A stretch of DNA of 64,000 nucleotides from Rhodoplanes elegans (GTDB taxonomy: Bacteria; Pseudomonadota; Alphaproteobacteria; Rhizobiales; Xanthobacteraceae). The translations under genes were made by a program, and so were the position numbers. Shown here piece by piece: positions 8,726 through 17,277 of the stretch. Numbering within the stretch: position 1 is the stretch's first letter; every line of letters starts with the position of its first letter. Where the stretch lies: assembly GCF_016653355.1 (NCBI RefSeq), contig NZ_NHSK01000075.1:1-64000 (forward strand), read 5' to 3'. Under the pieces are notes generated by a model. That model was not told where the DNA came from. It saw only the letters and a list, made by a program, of their open reading frames with translations, and did not search any database.

Positions 8726-9501
8726 GACGTATGCGCTCCGACATGCGGGATCGTGCCCCGCGCAGCATCCGTGTGCCCGCCCGACAGCACGGCATCGTGG
8801 ACGACCCGGAACGGCGCGTCGGCCCCCTCCTGACGCGACAGCACGATGCGGTCGATGGTCAGCGCTCCGGCCTCGGTCACCGGGGCGAGCAGCGCCGCCA
8901 GCTTCGCGACGACGGCGTCGCGGCGCTCCGCCGCGATCGGGCCGGTGAGCGTCATGTGGAAGCGGAAGTCGTCGAAGACGTAGGGATAGCCCCAGCGATC
9001 GAGATGCTCGCGCTCGCGCGGCGACAGCGGCGCCGCGAGCCGACGGGCCCGGTCGGCATCGCTCAGGGGCGCGCGAAAAGCGTCGAGCCGGGTCACGCAG
9101 TCGGCGGCGAGCCGGTCGAGCGCGGCGTCGCGGACCGCCGGCACGACGGCGACGAAGTCGCCCAGCGCGCGCACCACCGGACGGATTACCACGGGCGCGC
9201 GCGGCTCCCGCGCCAGCGCGTCGACGGCCCGCACGAGCCCCTCCTCGCCGCATCCGGGGGCGAGACGGAACGGCGCCTTGAGGGTGGCGTGAAAGCCGTA
9301 ACGCCGCGCCGGCGCGACGAGCGCGGCCCAGTCGGCCGGCAGGTCGACGCCGCTGGGCGGCGCGAGATCGTCGCCGCTGCGGCAGTCGTAGCCGAGCAGC
9401 GCGCTACCCAGGCGAAACAGCGGGCTGTCGGCGGACGGCACGAAATAGATCGCCCAGCGGGGCGAGCGGTCCTGACGTGGGTCTCGGACGGACGGGGTCA
9501 T
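8722..9501 (-). CDS. DUF1045 phosphonate-metabolism protein
   Basis: Protein of 259 aa of the DUF1045 family, found in C-P lyase neighbourhoods and related to 2H phosphoesterases. Two H-x-T/S type motifs are visible: FHATLKAPF (about residue 72) and FHMTLTGP (about 187), as expected for the paired histidines of a 2H fold. By family analogy it may act on cyclic or activated phosphoribosyl intermediates; this is inference, and no substrate is established here. The start overlaps the PhnM-like stop by ATGA, and the stop overlaps the flavoprotein start. Confidence 0.85.
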   Translation of the reverse strand: MTPSVRDPRQDRSPRWAIYFVPSADSPLFRLGSALLGYDCRSGDDLAPPSGVDLPADWAALVAPARRYGFHATLKAPFRLAPGCGEEGLVRAVDALAREPRAPVVIRPVVRALGDFVAVVPAVRDAALDRLAADCVTRLDAFRAPLSDADRARRLAAPLSPREREHLDRWGYPYVFDDFRFHMTLTGPIAAERRDAVVAKLAALLAPVTEAGALTIDRIVLSRQEGADAPFRVVHDAVLSGGHTDAARGTIPHVGAHTS

Positions 9502-10739
9502 GCGCAGGTCCCGATGCGGTGCGGCGAGGCGACAGCATGCCGGAACCGACCGGGCTCGGCGAGATGGACGACGCGGCCCGCCACGACGGTCGCGACCACC
9601 CGGGGCGCCGCCGCATGGCGCCGGTCGATCAGGACGAGGTCGCCGCGGCAGCCCGCAGCGATGCGGCCGCGGTCGGCGAGGCCCGCCGCGCGGGCCGGCG
9701 CCTCGGCGATCAGCGACCAGGCGGCGGCGAGCGGCAGCGTGCCGGAGGCATCGAGGCGGAACGCCGCCAGCAGCGGCGCCGGATGATAGTAGTCGGAGGC
9801 GAGCACGGTGCAGAGGCCGAGCCGGATCATCTCGGTCGCGCTGGTCCAGCCGGTGTGGCTGCCGCCCCGGACCACGTTGGGGGCGCCGAACACGATCTCG
9901 TCGCCGTGCGCCGCGGCCTCGGCGGCCGCCTCCACGGTGGTCGGGAACTCGGCGACCCGGCAGCCGAGCGCGCGATACCACGCACGCTGCTCCGGGCTGG
10001 TGTCGTCGTGCGACAGCAGCGGTACGCCGTGCGCGAGCGCGACGCCGGCCAGGCGTTCGATCGCGCCGGAGACCTCGTGGCGCCGCGCCACGACGCGCGC
10101 GACGAGCTGCATGAACGCCTCGTGCGACAGGCCGGAACGCTCGACCATGCGGGCGAGCTTGGCGGCGCGGCCGGTCGCCTCCACGGTCAGGGTCATGTGG
10201 TCGTTGAAGGCGAGGATGTCGATCCGGCGGGCCGCGAGCCAGTCGGCGATCTCCGCTTCGGCGTCGAGATTGAACGTCTCGTGCCGCAGGTGCAGGCGGG
10301 TGTCGGCGGCGAGCCCCGGACGCAGGTCCTCGATGGCGGCGACGAGCCGCCGCGCATTGTCGGCCCCGCGCAGCCCCGGCTCCCACGACCAGGTGACGCC
10401 GTGGAACACCGTGGTGATTCCGTTGGCGACGACCTGCCGGTCGGTCTCGTGCAGGGCGACGTCGAGCGGAAAGTCGACGCCCGGCCGCGGCATGATCTGC
10501 CGCTCGAAGGCATCGCCGTGAATGTCGACGATGCCGGGCAGGACCAGGAGCCCGGTCGCGTCGAGGATCGGTCCGCCGGCGTCGCGTGCGGCCGCGTCAC
10601 GCGCGGCCGCGGCGATCGATCCGTCCGCCATGACCGCCACGGTGGCGTCGGTGAAGCGCCCGTCGATCAGGACGGCGCCGCCCGTGACGACGAGGGCGGC
10701 ACCCGCGTCGTCACGCTCTCGAAACGCCCCGCCCGTCAC
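9498..10739 (-). CDS. phnM: PhnM-like amidohydrolase (second PhnM paralogue)
   Basis: Metal-dependent amidohydrolase of 413 aa in the PhnM family (alpha-D-ribose 1-methylphosphonate 5-triphosphate diphosphatase). The metal motif is DIHGDAFE where the canonical copy at 21309 has ELHTDHIE. Shared blocks are LHLRHE, LLSHDDTSPEQ, EFPTT, GAPNVVRGGSH and SDYYHPA. The GTG start at 10739 overlaps the transferase stop (GTGA). Having two PhnM-type enzymes in one locus suggests either division of labour or a different substrate for this one. The much longer open frame upstream is non-coding shadow. Confidence 0.85.
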   Translation of the reverse strand: MTGGAFRERDDAGAALVVTGGAVLIDGRFTDATVAVMADGSIAAAARDAAARDAGGPILDATGLLVLPGIVDIHGDAFERQIMPRPGVDFPLDVALHETDRQVVANGITTVFHGVTWSWEPGLRGADNARRLVAAIEDLRPGLAADTRLHLRHETFNLDAEAEIADWLAARRIDILAFNDHMTLTVEATGRAAKLARMVERSGLSHEAFMQLVARVVARRHEVSGAIERLAGVALAHGVPLLSHDDTSPEQRAWYRALGCRVAEFPTTVEAAAEAAAHGDEIVFGAPNVVRGGSHTGWTSATEMIRLGLCTVLASDYYHPAPLLAAFRLDASGTLPLAAAWSLIAEAPARAAGLADRGRIAAGCRGDLVLIDRRHAAAPRVVATVVAGRVVHLAEPGRFRHAVASPHRIGTCA

Positions 10740-11434
10740 GCCGTCACCTCGCGCTCGCCGCGGCCGCCCTGATCGTCGTCGCTGCCGATCATGACCGCCC
10801 GCAGCTCCGCGAGGGACCGGCTCTCGTACGTGTCGAGGAAGGCTTCGATCGACAGCGCCCGAAAATCCGGCAGCGCGAGATGCAGCGCCTCGTGACTCCA
10901 GTCCCACCAGGCGAGCCTGATCAGCCTCGCCGCGATGTCGTCCTCGAACCGCCGGCGCACGATCCGGGCCGGATTGCCGACGACGATCGCGTAATCGGGC
11001 ACGTCCTTGCTGACCACGGCATTGGCCGCGACCACCGCACCGGTGCCGATGCGGCGGCCGGCCAGGACGACGGCACCGTGGCCGATCCACACGTCGTGCC
11101 CGATGGTGACGTGACGGCTGCGCCGCCAGGCGAAGAACGCCGCCTCGTCGGTCTCGCCGGGAAAGTAGGCGCTGGCCCGATAGGTGAAGTGCGACTGGCT
11201 GGCGCGCTGCATCGGGTGGTTGCCGGGATTGATCCGGGTCATCGCCGCGACCGAGCAGAACTTGCCGATCGTCGTGTAGGCGATGTCGCTGTCGTTGACG
11301 ACGTAGGAGTAGTCGCCAAGCTCCGCCTCCAGCAGTTTCGTCCGGGCGCCGACCTCGGTGAAGCGACCGAGCCGGCTGTCGCGCACGTCGGCGCTCGGGT
11401 CGATCAGCGGAACCGGAGACAGCGTCTTGCTCAT
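10736..11434 (-). CDS. Hexapeptide-repeat acyltransferase, phosphonate-cluster type
   Basis: Left-handed beta-helix transferase of 232 aa with repeated hexapeptides (IGKFCSVAAMTRINPGN, VTIGHDVWIGHGAVVLAG, VVAANAVVSKDVPDYAIVVG). It belongs to the DapH/GlmU-like transferases that occur in phosphonate operons. The DVWIGHGA segment contains the usual acetyl-CoA-site His. It probably acetylates an aminophosphonate or a pathway intermediate. The ATG at 11434 is the first gene of the minus operon and diverges from phnC across 250 bp. An upstream in-frame start near 11602 would add unrelated residues and was rejected. Confidence 0.8.
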   Translation of the reverse strand: MSKTLSPVPLIDPSADVRDSRLGRFTEVGARTKLLEAELGDYSYVVNDSDIAYTTIGKFCSVAAMTRINPGNHPMQRASQSHFTYRASAYFPGETDEAAFFAWRRSRHVTIGHDVWIGHGAVVLAGRRIGTGAVVAANAVVSKDVPDYAIVVGNPARIVRRRFEDDIAARLIRLAWWDWSHEALHLALPDFRALSIEAFLDTYESRSLAELRAVMIGSDDDQGGRGEREVTA

Positions 11435-11684
11435 GGTGGAATCCTTTTCGCCCGGGCGGCCGGAACGCTGGACACGCCGTCGTGACAAGCCGATGTCGGC
11501 GCGATGACGGAACGCTGACCGTCCCCGATCCCACCCGGTCCGCAAGGCCGTCCGCGAGGCGGCACGCGACATCGTCTCCCCGCAGCGACGCACGCCTGTC
11601 ATATCGAGAGCCGATCATCCGCCGCATGCATCGGCCGTCCCATCGAACCTCCCATCGATGGGCCGGCGCACGAAGGGGTCGCTG

Positions 11685-12497
11685 ATGCTCGTCGTCGAAG
11701 GCCTGTCCCGTCGTTTCGGCGTCCACACCGCGGTGGCGGACGCGTCGTTCGAGATCGAGCGCGGCGCGTTCGTCGGCGTGATCGGCCGCTCGGGCGCCGG
11801 AAAGTCGACGCTGCTGCGGATGATCAACCGGCTGATCGATCCGAGCGAGGGCCGCATCGTGTTCGACGGCGTCGAGGTGACGGCGTTGTCGGGGCGCGAC
11901 CTGCGCCTGTGGCGCCGCCGCGCCGCGATGATCTTCCAGCAGTTCAATCTGGTCGGCCGGCTCGACGTGCTGACCAACGTTCTGATGGGGCGCGTCGCCA
12001 CGGTGCCGTCGTGGCGCGCCGTGGTCGGCGCCTGGCCGGACGCCGACAAGGCGATCGCCCTCTCTGCGCTGGAACAGTTCGACATCGCCGGCCTCGCGGC
12101 GCAGCGCACCGAGACGTTGTCGGGCGGCCAGCAGCAGCGCGTCGCGATCGCCCGCGCCCTGGTGCAGGAGCCGGAGCTGATTCTCGCCGACGAGCCGATC
12201 GCCTCGCTCGACCCCCGCAACACCCGCGTCGTGATGGACGCGCTGCTGCGCATCAACAAGCATCTCGGCATCACGGTGCTGTGCAACCTGCACTCGCTCG
12301 ACATCGCCCGCGACTATTGCGACCGGCTGATCGGCATGGCGGCCGGTGCCGTCGTGTTCGACGGCGCGCCGGCGCAGCTCACCGACGCGCTGGCACGGGA
12401 GATCTACGGTCTCGAGGCCGCCGACGTGATCGATCACGCGCCCGGGCTCGATCCGGTGCGCCCCGGAGCACCGGTCGGCGAAGCCGCCGCGGCCTGA
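11685..12497 (+). CDS. phnC: Phosphonate ABC transporter ATP-binding protein
   Basis: ATPase of 270 aa. Walker A is GRSGAGKST (about residues 34-42), the signature is LSGGQQQR, and Walker B is [12 protein letters not shown]. It energises PhnDE for phosphonate and phosphate-ester import. The ATG at 11685 is preceded by GAAGGGG; an in-frame ATG at 11658 has no ribosome site, so the shorter form is preferred. First gene of phnC-D-E-E, divergent from the acyltransferase operon. The extended C-terminus with the GLDPVRPG segment is slightly longer than in E. coli. Confidence 0.93.
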   Translation: MLVVEGLSRRFGVHTAVADASFEIERGAFVGVIGRSGAGKSTLLRMINRLIDPSEGRIVFDGVEVTALSGRDLRLWRRRAAMIFQQFNLVGRLDVLTNVLMGRVATVPSWRAVVGAWPDADKAIALSALEQFDIAGLAAQRTETLSGGQQQRVAIARALVQEPELILADEPIASLDPRNTRVVMDALLRINKHLGITVLCNLHSLDIARDYCDRLIGMAAGAVVFDGAPAQLTDALAREIYGLEAADVIDHAPGLDPVRPGAPVGEAAAA

Positions 12498-12542
12498 CCC
12501 CCTCCCGTTTCTTCCCCTGACGACGACCACAGGAGACGTCGC

Positions 12543-13457
12543 ATGCTCGACCGTCGCATCGTTCTCGCCGGCGCGCTCGCCGCCGCGCTCGCCGCACCCG
12601 CGGCGCTGGCGCAGGACTACAAGGCGCAGGTTCCGGAGTTGATCTTCGCCAAGGTCCCGGACGAGAACGCCTCCGGCACCACCGACCGCTGGACGCCGTT
12701 CGTCAACTATCTCGCCAAGGAGCTCGGCGTGAAGGTGACGCTGCGCATCGCCAACGACTACGCCGCCGTGGTCGAGGGGCAGCGCGCCGGCAACATCCAC
12801 ATCGCGATGTACGGCCCGGCCTCGTATGCGCGCGCCGTCATCACCGGGGCCCAGATCGAGCCCTTCGCCATCGAGGTCAGCGCCGACGGCACCAAGGGCT
12901 ACTATTCGGTGCTCTACGTGAAGGCCGAGTCCCCGTACAAGAGCATCCAGGATCTGAAGGGCAAGAACCTCTGCCTGGTCGACCCGAACTCGACCTCCGG
13001 CAACAACGTGCCGCGCTACGCCATGCACAAGATGGGGCTCGACCCCGACAGCTTCTTCGCCAAGGTCGTCTATGCCGGCAGCCACGAGAACGCGGTGATC
13101 GGCGTGCAGCAGGGTACCTGCGACGCCGCCTTCAACTGGTGGAACGACGAGACCGAGTCGAACCTCAACCGCATGGCCCGCAAGGGCATGGCTAAGGCCG
13201 AGGACTTCCGCATCGTCTTCAAGTCGGATCTGATCGTGAACTCGCCGATGGCCTATCTGACGGCGCTGCCGGCGAGCCTCAAGACGGCGATCCGCGACGC
13301 CGTGCTCAATGTCGCGACCAAGGACAAGGCCGCCTTCGACGCCATCTACGACGGCAAGCAGCTCCCGTTCCAGGCGGTCAGCCACAAGGACTACGAGCCG
13401 GTGATCGAGCTGGTGCGGTTCGTCGACGACCTGCGCAAGAAGAAGAAAGCCTCCTGA
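12543..13457 (+). CDS. phnD: Phosphonate ABC transporter periplasmic binding protein
   Basis: Binding protein of 304 aa with a Sec signal peptide (MLDRRIVLAGALAAALA...ALA, residues 1-23). The mature domain resembles PhnD: KVPDENASGTTDRW near the N-terminus, then YGPASYARA, DPNSTSGNNVPRYAM and FNWWNDET, which line the phosphonate pocket in the family. An AGGAG ribosome site precedes the ATG. It lies between phnC and the two permease genes and delivers phosphonate to them. Confidence 0.93.
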   Translation: MLDRRIVLAGALAAALAAPAALAQDYKAQVPELIFAKVPDENASGTTDRWTPFVNYLAKELGVKVTLRIANDYAAVVEGQRAGNIHIAMYGPASYARAVITGAQIEPFAIEVSADGTKGYYSVLYVKAESPYKSIQDLKGKNLCLVDPNSTSGNNVPRYAMHKMGLDPDSFFAKVVYAGSHENAVIGVQQGTCDAAFNWWNDETESNLNRMARKGMAKAEDFRIVFKSDLIVNSPMAYLTALPASLKTAIRDAVLNVATKDKAAFDAIYDGKQLPFQAVSHKDYEPVIELVRFVDDLRKKKKAS

Positions 13458-13508
13458 TCCGCGGACCGGGGCCGTCCCCGGACGGCCTCGATCCCGAAAC
13501 GTCCCGCC

Positions 13509-14393
13509 ATGGTCTCCGCCGTCGTCATCCTCGGTTCCGAGCAGCTCGAACGGGCGGCGGCGCAGTACCGCGCCGCCGTCGCGGCGCGGCGTCTGCGGAC
13601 CCTTCTCGGCCTCGCGATCCTGACAGTCGCGATCGGGCTCGCGGCCATGGCCGGCGAGGTCGATCCCGCCAAGCTCGCGGCCAACGCCCATCGCCTGCCG
13701 GCTTATGTCTGGAACTTGGTGCCGCCGCTGACCTGGCGCAATCTCGGCGCCGATCTCGCCGAGTGGTTCTGGAACCTCGACGGCTGGCTCGGGCTGCTCG
13801 TCGACACGCTGCTGATCGCCTGGCTGGGCACGCTCGCCGGCGGCATCGGAGCCTTCGTGCTCTGCTTCCTCGCCGCCGCGAATCTCGAGCGGCGCGGGAT
13901 CGTTCGGGTCGTCACCCGGCGGCTTCTTGAGTTCTGCCGCACCGTCCCCGAGATGGTGTTCGCGCTCCTGTTCGTGATCGCCTTCGGGCTCGGCGCCCTG
14001 CCCGGCGTGCTGGCGCTCGCGATCCATTCGACCGGCGCGCTCGGCAAGCTGTTCGCCGACGTGGTGGAGAACATCGACATGAAGCCGGTGGAGGGCGCGA
14101 CGGCGGCCGGGGCCACGCGGATCGCCGCCATTCGGCTCGCCGTGCTGCCCCAGGTGCTGTCGAGCTTCGCCTCCTACGCGCTGCTGCGCTTCGAGATCAA
14201 CGTGCGGAGCGCCGCCGTGATGGGCTTCGTCGGCGCCGGCGGCATCGGCCAGGACCTGATGGTGGCGATCCGCAAGTTCTACTACACCGACGTCTCCGCC
14301 ATCCTGGTGCTGATCATCGCCACCGTGATGATCATCGATCTCGTCACCGAGCGGCTGCGTCACCGGCTGATCGGCTGGGAGCGGCGCGCATGA
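13509..14393 (+). CDS. phnE: Phosphonate ABC transporter permease 1
   Basis: Inner-membrane permease of 294 aa. It has a first membrane segment near residues 33-52 (LLGLAILTVAIGLAAMAG) and a C-terminal BPD_transp_1 domain. The EAA loop is represented by EGATAAGATRIAAIRLAVLPQ, and GFVGAGGIGQDL is characteristic of PhnE. It ends with a 4-bp overlap (ATGA) with the second permease, with which it should form a heterodimer in the PhnCDE importer. Confidence 0.92.
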   Translation: MVSAVVILGSEQLERAAAQYRAAVAARRLRTLLGLAILTVAIGLAAMAGEVDPAKLAANAHRLPAYVWNLVPPLTWRNLGADLAEWFWNLDGWLGLLVDTLLIAWLGTLAGGIGAFVLCFLAAANLERRGIVRVVTRRLLEFCRTVPEMVFALLFVIAFGLGALPGVLALAIHSTGALGKLFADVVENIDMKPVEGATAAGATRIAAIRLAVLPQVLSSFASYALLRFEINVRSAAVMGFVGAGGIGQDLMVAIRKFYYTDVSAILVLIIATVMIIDLVTERLRHRLIGWERRA

Positions 14394-15262
14394 ACCCGGT
14401 GGATCTGCCGCCCCGCGCCGCCACCGCCGACCTCGCCGCGCTGCGCCGACGGCATCCCCGGGCGTTCGCGCCGGCGGGCGTGTGGACCCCGACGGGCGCC
14501 GCCGTGCTCGTCGTGATTCTCGCCGTGACCGCGGTCGCGATCTGGCGCCTCGACATCTCGGTGGCGCGGCTCGGATCGGGCCTCGTGCAGATCGTCGGCA
14601 TTCTCGGGGCGATGTTTCCGCCGAGCCCCGGACCGCACCTCGCCGTGTTCCTTCACGCGCTGGCCGAGACGCTGGCGATCGCGCTGCTCGGGACGCTCGG
14701 CGGCGCCGTGCTCGCCGCCCCGCTCGGCTTCCTCGCCGCCAAGAACGTCATCCCCAACGTCTTCGCGCATTTCGCCGTGCGGCGCGGGCTCGACACCATC
14801 CGCGGCGTCGACGTGCTGATCTGGGCGCTGATCTTCATCAACGTCGTCGGCCTCGGGCCGTTCGCCGGCATTCTGGCCATCGCCATGTCGGACACCGGCT
14901 CGCTCGCCAAGCTGTTCTCCGAGGCGATCGAGAACGCCGACCGCAAGCCGGTCGACGGGGTCGTCTCTACCGGCGCCTCGCCCGTGCTGGCAGTGAGGTA
15001 CGGGCTCCTGCCGCAGGTGCTGCCCGTGATGGCGAGCCAGGTGCTCTACTACTTCGAATCCAACACCCGCTCCGCCACCATCATCGGCATCGTCGGCGCC
15101 GGCGGCATCGGCCTCCATCTCGCCGAGCAGATCCGGGTTCTGGAATGGAACAAGGTGGCGTTCCTGGTGCTGATGATCCTGGTCACGGTCGCGGCCATCG
15201 ACGCGGTGTCGAGCCGGCTGCGCTTCGCGATCATCGGCCGCAGCGCCATGGTGATCGACTGA
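14390..15262 (+). CDS. phnE: Phosphonate ABC transporter permease 2
   Basis: Second PhnE-type permease, 290 aa. It has an N-terminal membrane segment (AAVLVVILAVTAVAIW), an EAA-like loop (GVVSTGASPVLAVRYGLLPQ) and the family signature GIVGAGGIGLHL. The start overlaps the first permease stop by 4 bp. Split PhnE pairs are common in alphaproteobacteria, whereas E. coli has one. It converges on phnF with only 27 bp between the stops and no obvious terminator. Confidence 0.92.
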   Translation: MNPVDLPPRAATADLAALRRRHPRAFAPAGVWTPTGAAVLVVILAVTAVAIWRLDISVARLGSGLVQIVGILGAMFPPSPGPHLAVFLHALAETLAIALLGTLGGAVLAAPLGFLAAKNVIPNVFAHFAVRRGLDTIRGVDVLIWALIFINVVGLGPFAGILAIAMSDTGSLAKLFSEAIENADRKPVDGVVSTGASPVLAVRYGLLPQVLPVMASQVLYYFESNTRSATIIGIVGAGGIGLHLAEQIRVLEWNKVAFLVLMILVTVAAIDAVSSRLRFAIIGRSAMVID

Positions 15263-15289
15263 GCCTCGATCCGGTTGATCAGTCCGCCG

Positions 15290-16066
15290 TCAGCTCTCGA
15301 TCACCAGCTCGACCCGCTCGGCCGCGAAGCGCGTGCGGGTGACGACGACGGGCGTGCCCTCGGCGTCGACGTCGACGCTGTCGACCACCAGCACGGGCCG
15401 TCCGGCCGCGAGGTCGAGATGGACGGCGTCGTGAAGGTCGGCCTCCCCGGCCGTCACCCGCGTGCTGGCACGGCGATAGTCGCCGACCCCGAAATGCGCC
15501 AGCGTGCGGGTCATCGATCGTTTCGCGGCGTAGACGGCGCCGGCCGCGGGACAGCGCGCCGCCGGCAGCCACGACGTGGCGACGCACAGGACGACGCCGT
15601 CGGCGTGGCGCGACAGCTCGAGGCGCACGACCGGCGCGCCGGCGGCGAGGCCGAGACGGCGCGCCACGTCGGCGGAGGCCGGCTCCGTCGTCGTGGCGAT
15701 CAGCCGGCCGCCGGGCTGGCGGCCGCTCGCCCCGACGTTCTCGGAAAACCGCGTGCGCGGCCGGATCGGATAGGCCAGCCGCGTCGATTCGACGAAGGTG
15801 CCGCTGCCGCGCGTCGCGCGAACCAGCCCGCGCGCGCGCAGCGCCGCCAGCGCGCGGCGCACGGTGTGGCGGTTGACGCCGAACTGCGCCGCGATCGCAG
15901 CCTCGGTCGGCAGCTGCGTGCCGGCCGGATAGATGCCGCGGGCGATCGCGCCGGCGAGATGGTCGGCCACCCGGCGCCACAACGCGAGGCCGTCCTCGTC
16001 GGTCCGGCGCGCGCCGGTGCCGCCGCGGGTGCGGGTCGTCGACGGGGGAACGGGAGCGGTCGTCAT
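15290..16066 (-). CDS. phnF: GntR/HutC-family phosphonate regulator
   Basis: Regulator of 258 aa. It has a winged-helix GntR domain (about residues 27-95; LPTEAAIAAQFGVNRHTVRRA, then GLVRATRGSGTFV) and a C-terminal UTRA effector domain typical of the HutC subfamily. It is divergent from phnG, and a strong palindrome (16091-16116) lies in the short space between them. It is therefore probably an autoregulated repressor of the phnG-M operon. The ATG at 16066 is chosen because upstream in-frame sequence would run through the palindrome. Confidence 0.9.
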   Translation of the reverse strand: MTTAPVPPSTTRTRGGTGARRTDEDGLALWRRVADHLAGAIARGIYPAGTQLPTEAAIAAQFGVNRHTVRRALAALRARGLVRATRGSGTFVESTRLAYPIRPRTRFSENVGASGRQPGGRLIATTTEPASADVARRLGLAAGAPVVRLELSRHADGVVLCVATSWLPAARCPAAGAVYAAKRSMTRTLAHFGVGDYRRASTRVTAGEADLHDAVHLDLAAGRPVLVVDSVDVDAEGTPVVVTRTRFAAERVELVIES

Positions 16067-16090
16067 CAAACGGTCGCGCTTGCGGATTAG

Positions 16091-16116
16091 GAGTTGTCTA
16101 TTAGCATAGACAACTC
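16091..16116. promoter_or_regulatory. PhnF operator palindrome
   Basis: Two 11-base arms, GAGTTGTCTAT (16091-16101) and ATAGACAACTC (16106-16116), are perfect inverted repeats around a 4-bp TAGC spacer. The site sits 25 bp from the phnF start and just before phnG. HutC-type GntR proteins bind inverted sites rich in TCTA/TAGA, so PhnF is the natural ligand. One dimer bound here could shut off both divergent promoters. The symmetry is seen directly; the binding protein is inferred. Confidence 0.75.
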
Positions 16117-16138
16117 GGCGACGCCACCGGATCCCGAC

Positions 16139-16669
16139 GTGACCACCACCCCCCTCGATGCGACACCGTCGCGCGGCACGACCGATGCGAGCCAGACCGC
16201 GGGCCGGACCCTGGACCGCGGTACCGTCTCGATCGAGGCGCGTCGTGCCGCCATGGCCGTGCTGGTCGAGGCTGAGGCCGCCGACATCGCCGCACGTCTC
16301 GACACGCTCGGCCCGCTGCCGGCGCACGACGACATCCGCCGGCCCGAGGCGGGCCTCGTGATGGTGCAGGGCCGCATCGGCGGCGACGGACGCGCCTTCA
16401 ATCTCGGCGAGGCGACGGTGACGCGCACCGCGGTCCGGCTCGCCGGCGGCGAGGTCGGCTTTTCCTGCGTGCTCGGCCGGGACGGCGCCAAGGCGCGGCT
16501 CGTCGCGCTGTGCGATGCGCTGATGCAGAGCGACCTTTGGCGTACCGCCGTCGAGACGCGGGTCGTCGCACCGTTGCGCGAAACGCTCGAGGCGGCGGAG
16601 CGGACCGAGGCGGCCCGGACGGCGGCGACGCGCGTCGACTTCTTCACGCTCGTGCGCGGGGAGGACTGA
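16139..16669 (+). CDS. phnG: C-P lyase complex subunit PhnG
   Basis: Subunit of the PhnGHIJ core (176 aa from this start). Conserved PhnG blocks are RPEAGLVMVQGR, IGGDGRAFNLGEATVTR and SCVLGRD, with VDFFTLVRG at the C-terminus. The frame opens at a TTG at 16094, but that codon lies inside the operator. The GTG at 16139 is the more plausible start, still giving about 35 residues before the region aligned with E. coli PhnG. The exact start is uncertain. First gene of the phnGHIJ-GNAT-KLM operon. Confidence 0.88.
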   Translation: MTTTPLDATPSRGTTDASQTAGRTLDRGTVSIEARRAAMAVLVEAEAADIAARLDTLGPLPAHDDIRRPEAGLVMVQGRIGGDGRAFNLGEATVTRTAVRLAGGEVGFSCVLGRDGAKARLVALCDALMQSDLWRTAVETRVVAPLRETLEAAERTEAARTAATRVDFFTLVRGED

Positions 16670-16670
16670 G

Positions 16671-17276
16671 ATGGACGCGCGCCTGTCGCCCGGCTTTCGC
16701 GATCCGGTGAACGCCGCCCACGCGGTGTTCCGTGCCGTGATGGATGCGCTGGCGCGGCCCGGCGCGGTCGTGCCGCTCGGTGAGTTCGCGGCCCTCGCCC
16801 CGCCGGCACCGCTGCGCGCCGGTGCGGCCGCAGTCGCGCTGACGCTCTTCGACCAGGACACGCCGGCGTGGCTCGACCCGCCGCTCGCCGCCGCGCCCGC
16901 CGTCGCCGCGTGGCTGCGCTTCCACACCGGCGCGCCGGTGGTCGACGATCCGGCCGCGGCGTCGTTCGCCTTCGTGTCGGACCCGACGGCGATGCCCTCG
17001 TTCGGCTCCTTCGCGCCGGGCACGCCCGACTATCCGGACCGCTCGGCGACCGTGATCCTGCAGGTCGACGATTTCGCGCACGGTCCGCCGCTGATTCTCG
17101 CCGGCCCCGGCATCCCGGGCTGCCGCACCCTGCAGGCGACGCCGCTGCCCGACGACATCGCCGCGCGCCTCGTCGCCAACCGGGCGCTGTTCCCGTGCGG
17201 CATCGACCTCGTGCTGGCGACCGACACGGCCGTCGCGGCGCTGCCGCGCTCGGTGACGCTCGGCGAGGGGACCTGA
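16671..17276 (+). CDS. phnH: C-P lyase complex subunit PhnH
   Basis: Core subunit of 201 aa that dimerises within the PhnGHIJ complex. The N-terminus (SPGFRDPVNAAHAVFRAVMDALARPG) and the GTPDYPDRSATVILQV and GPGIPG blocks match PhnH. It follows the phnG stop by one base and leads directly into phnI, so expression is probably coupled. Length agrees with the family. No catalytic role is firmly known for this subunit; it is structural in the complex that transfers phosphonate onto ATP-derived ribose. Confidence 0.92.
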   Translation: MDARLSPGFRDPVNAAHAVFRAVMDALARPGAVVPLGEFAALAPPAPLRAGAAAVALTLFDQDTPAWLDPPLAAAPAVAAWLRFHTGAPVVDDPAAASFAFVSDPTAMPSFGSFAPGTPDYPDRSATVILQVDDFAHGPPLILAGPGIPGCRTLQATPLPDDIAARLVANRALFPCGIDLVLATDTAVAALPRSVTLGEGT

Positions 17277-17277
17277 C

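Noticed and set aside
11596-11602. CTGTCAT as a possible Pho-box half-site before phnC
   Set aside because: No second repeat at the required 11-bp spacing is present, so a PhoB site is not supported.
10740-14363. Upstream extension of the PhnM-like frame across phnCDE
   Set aside because: It runs antisense through clear phn genes; the real gene starts at GTG 10739 with a GTGA overlap.
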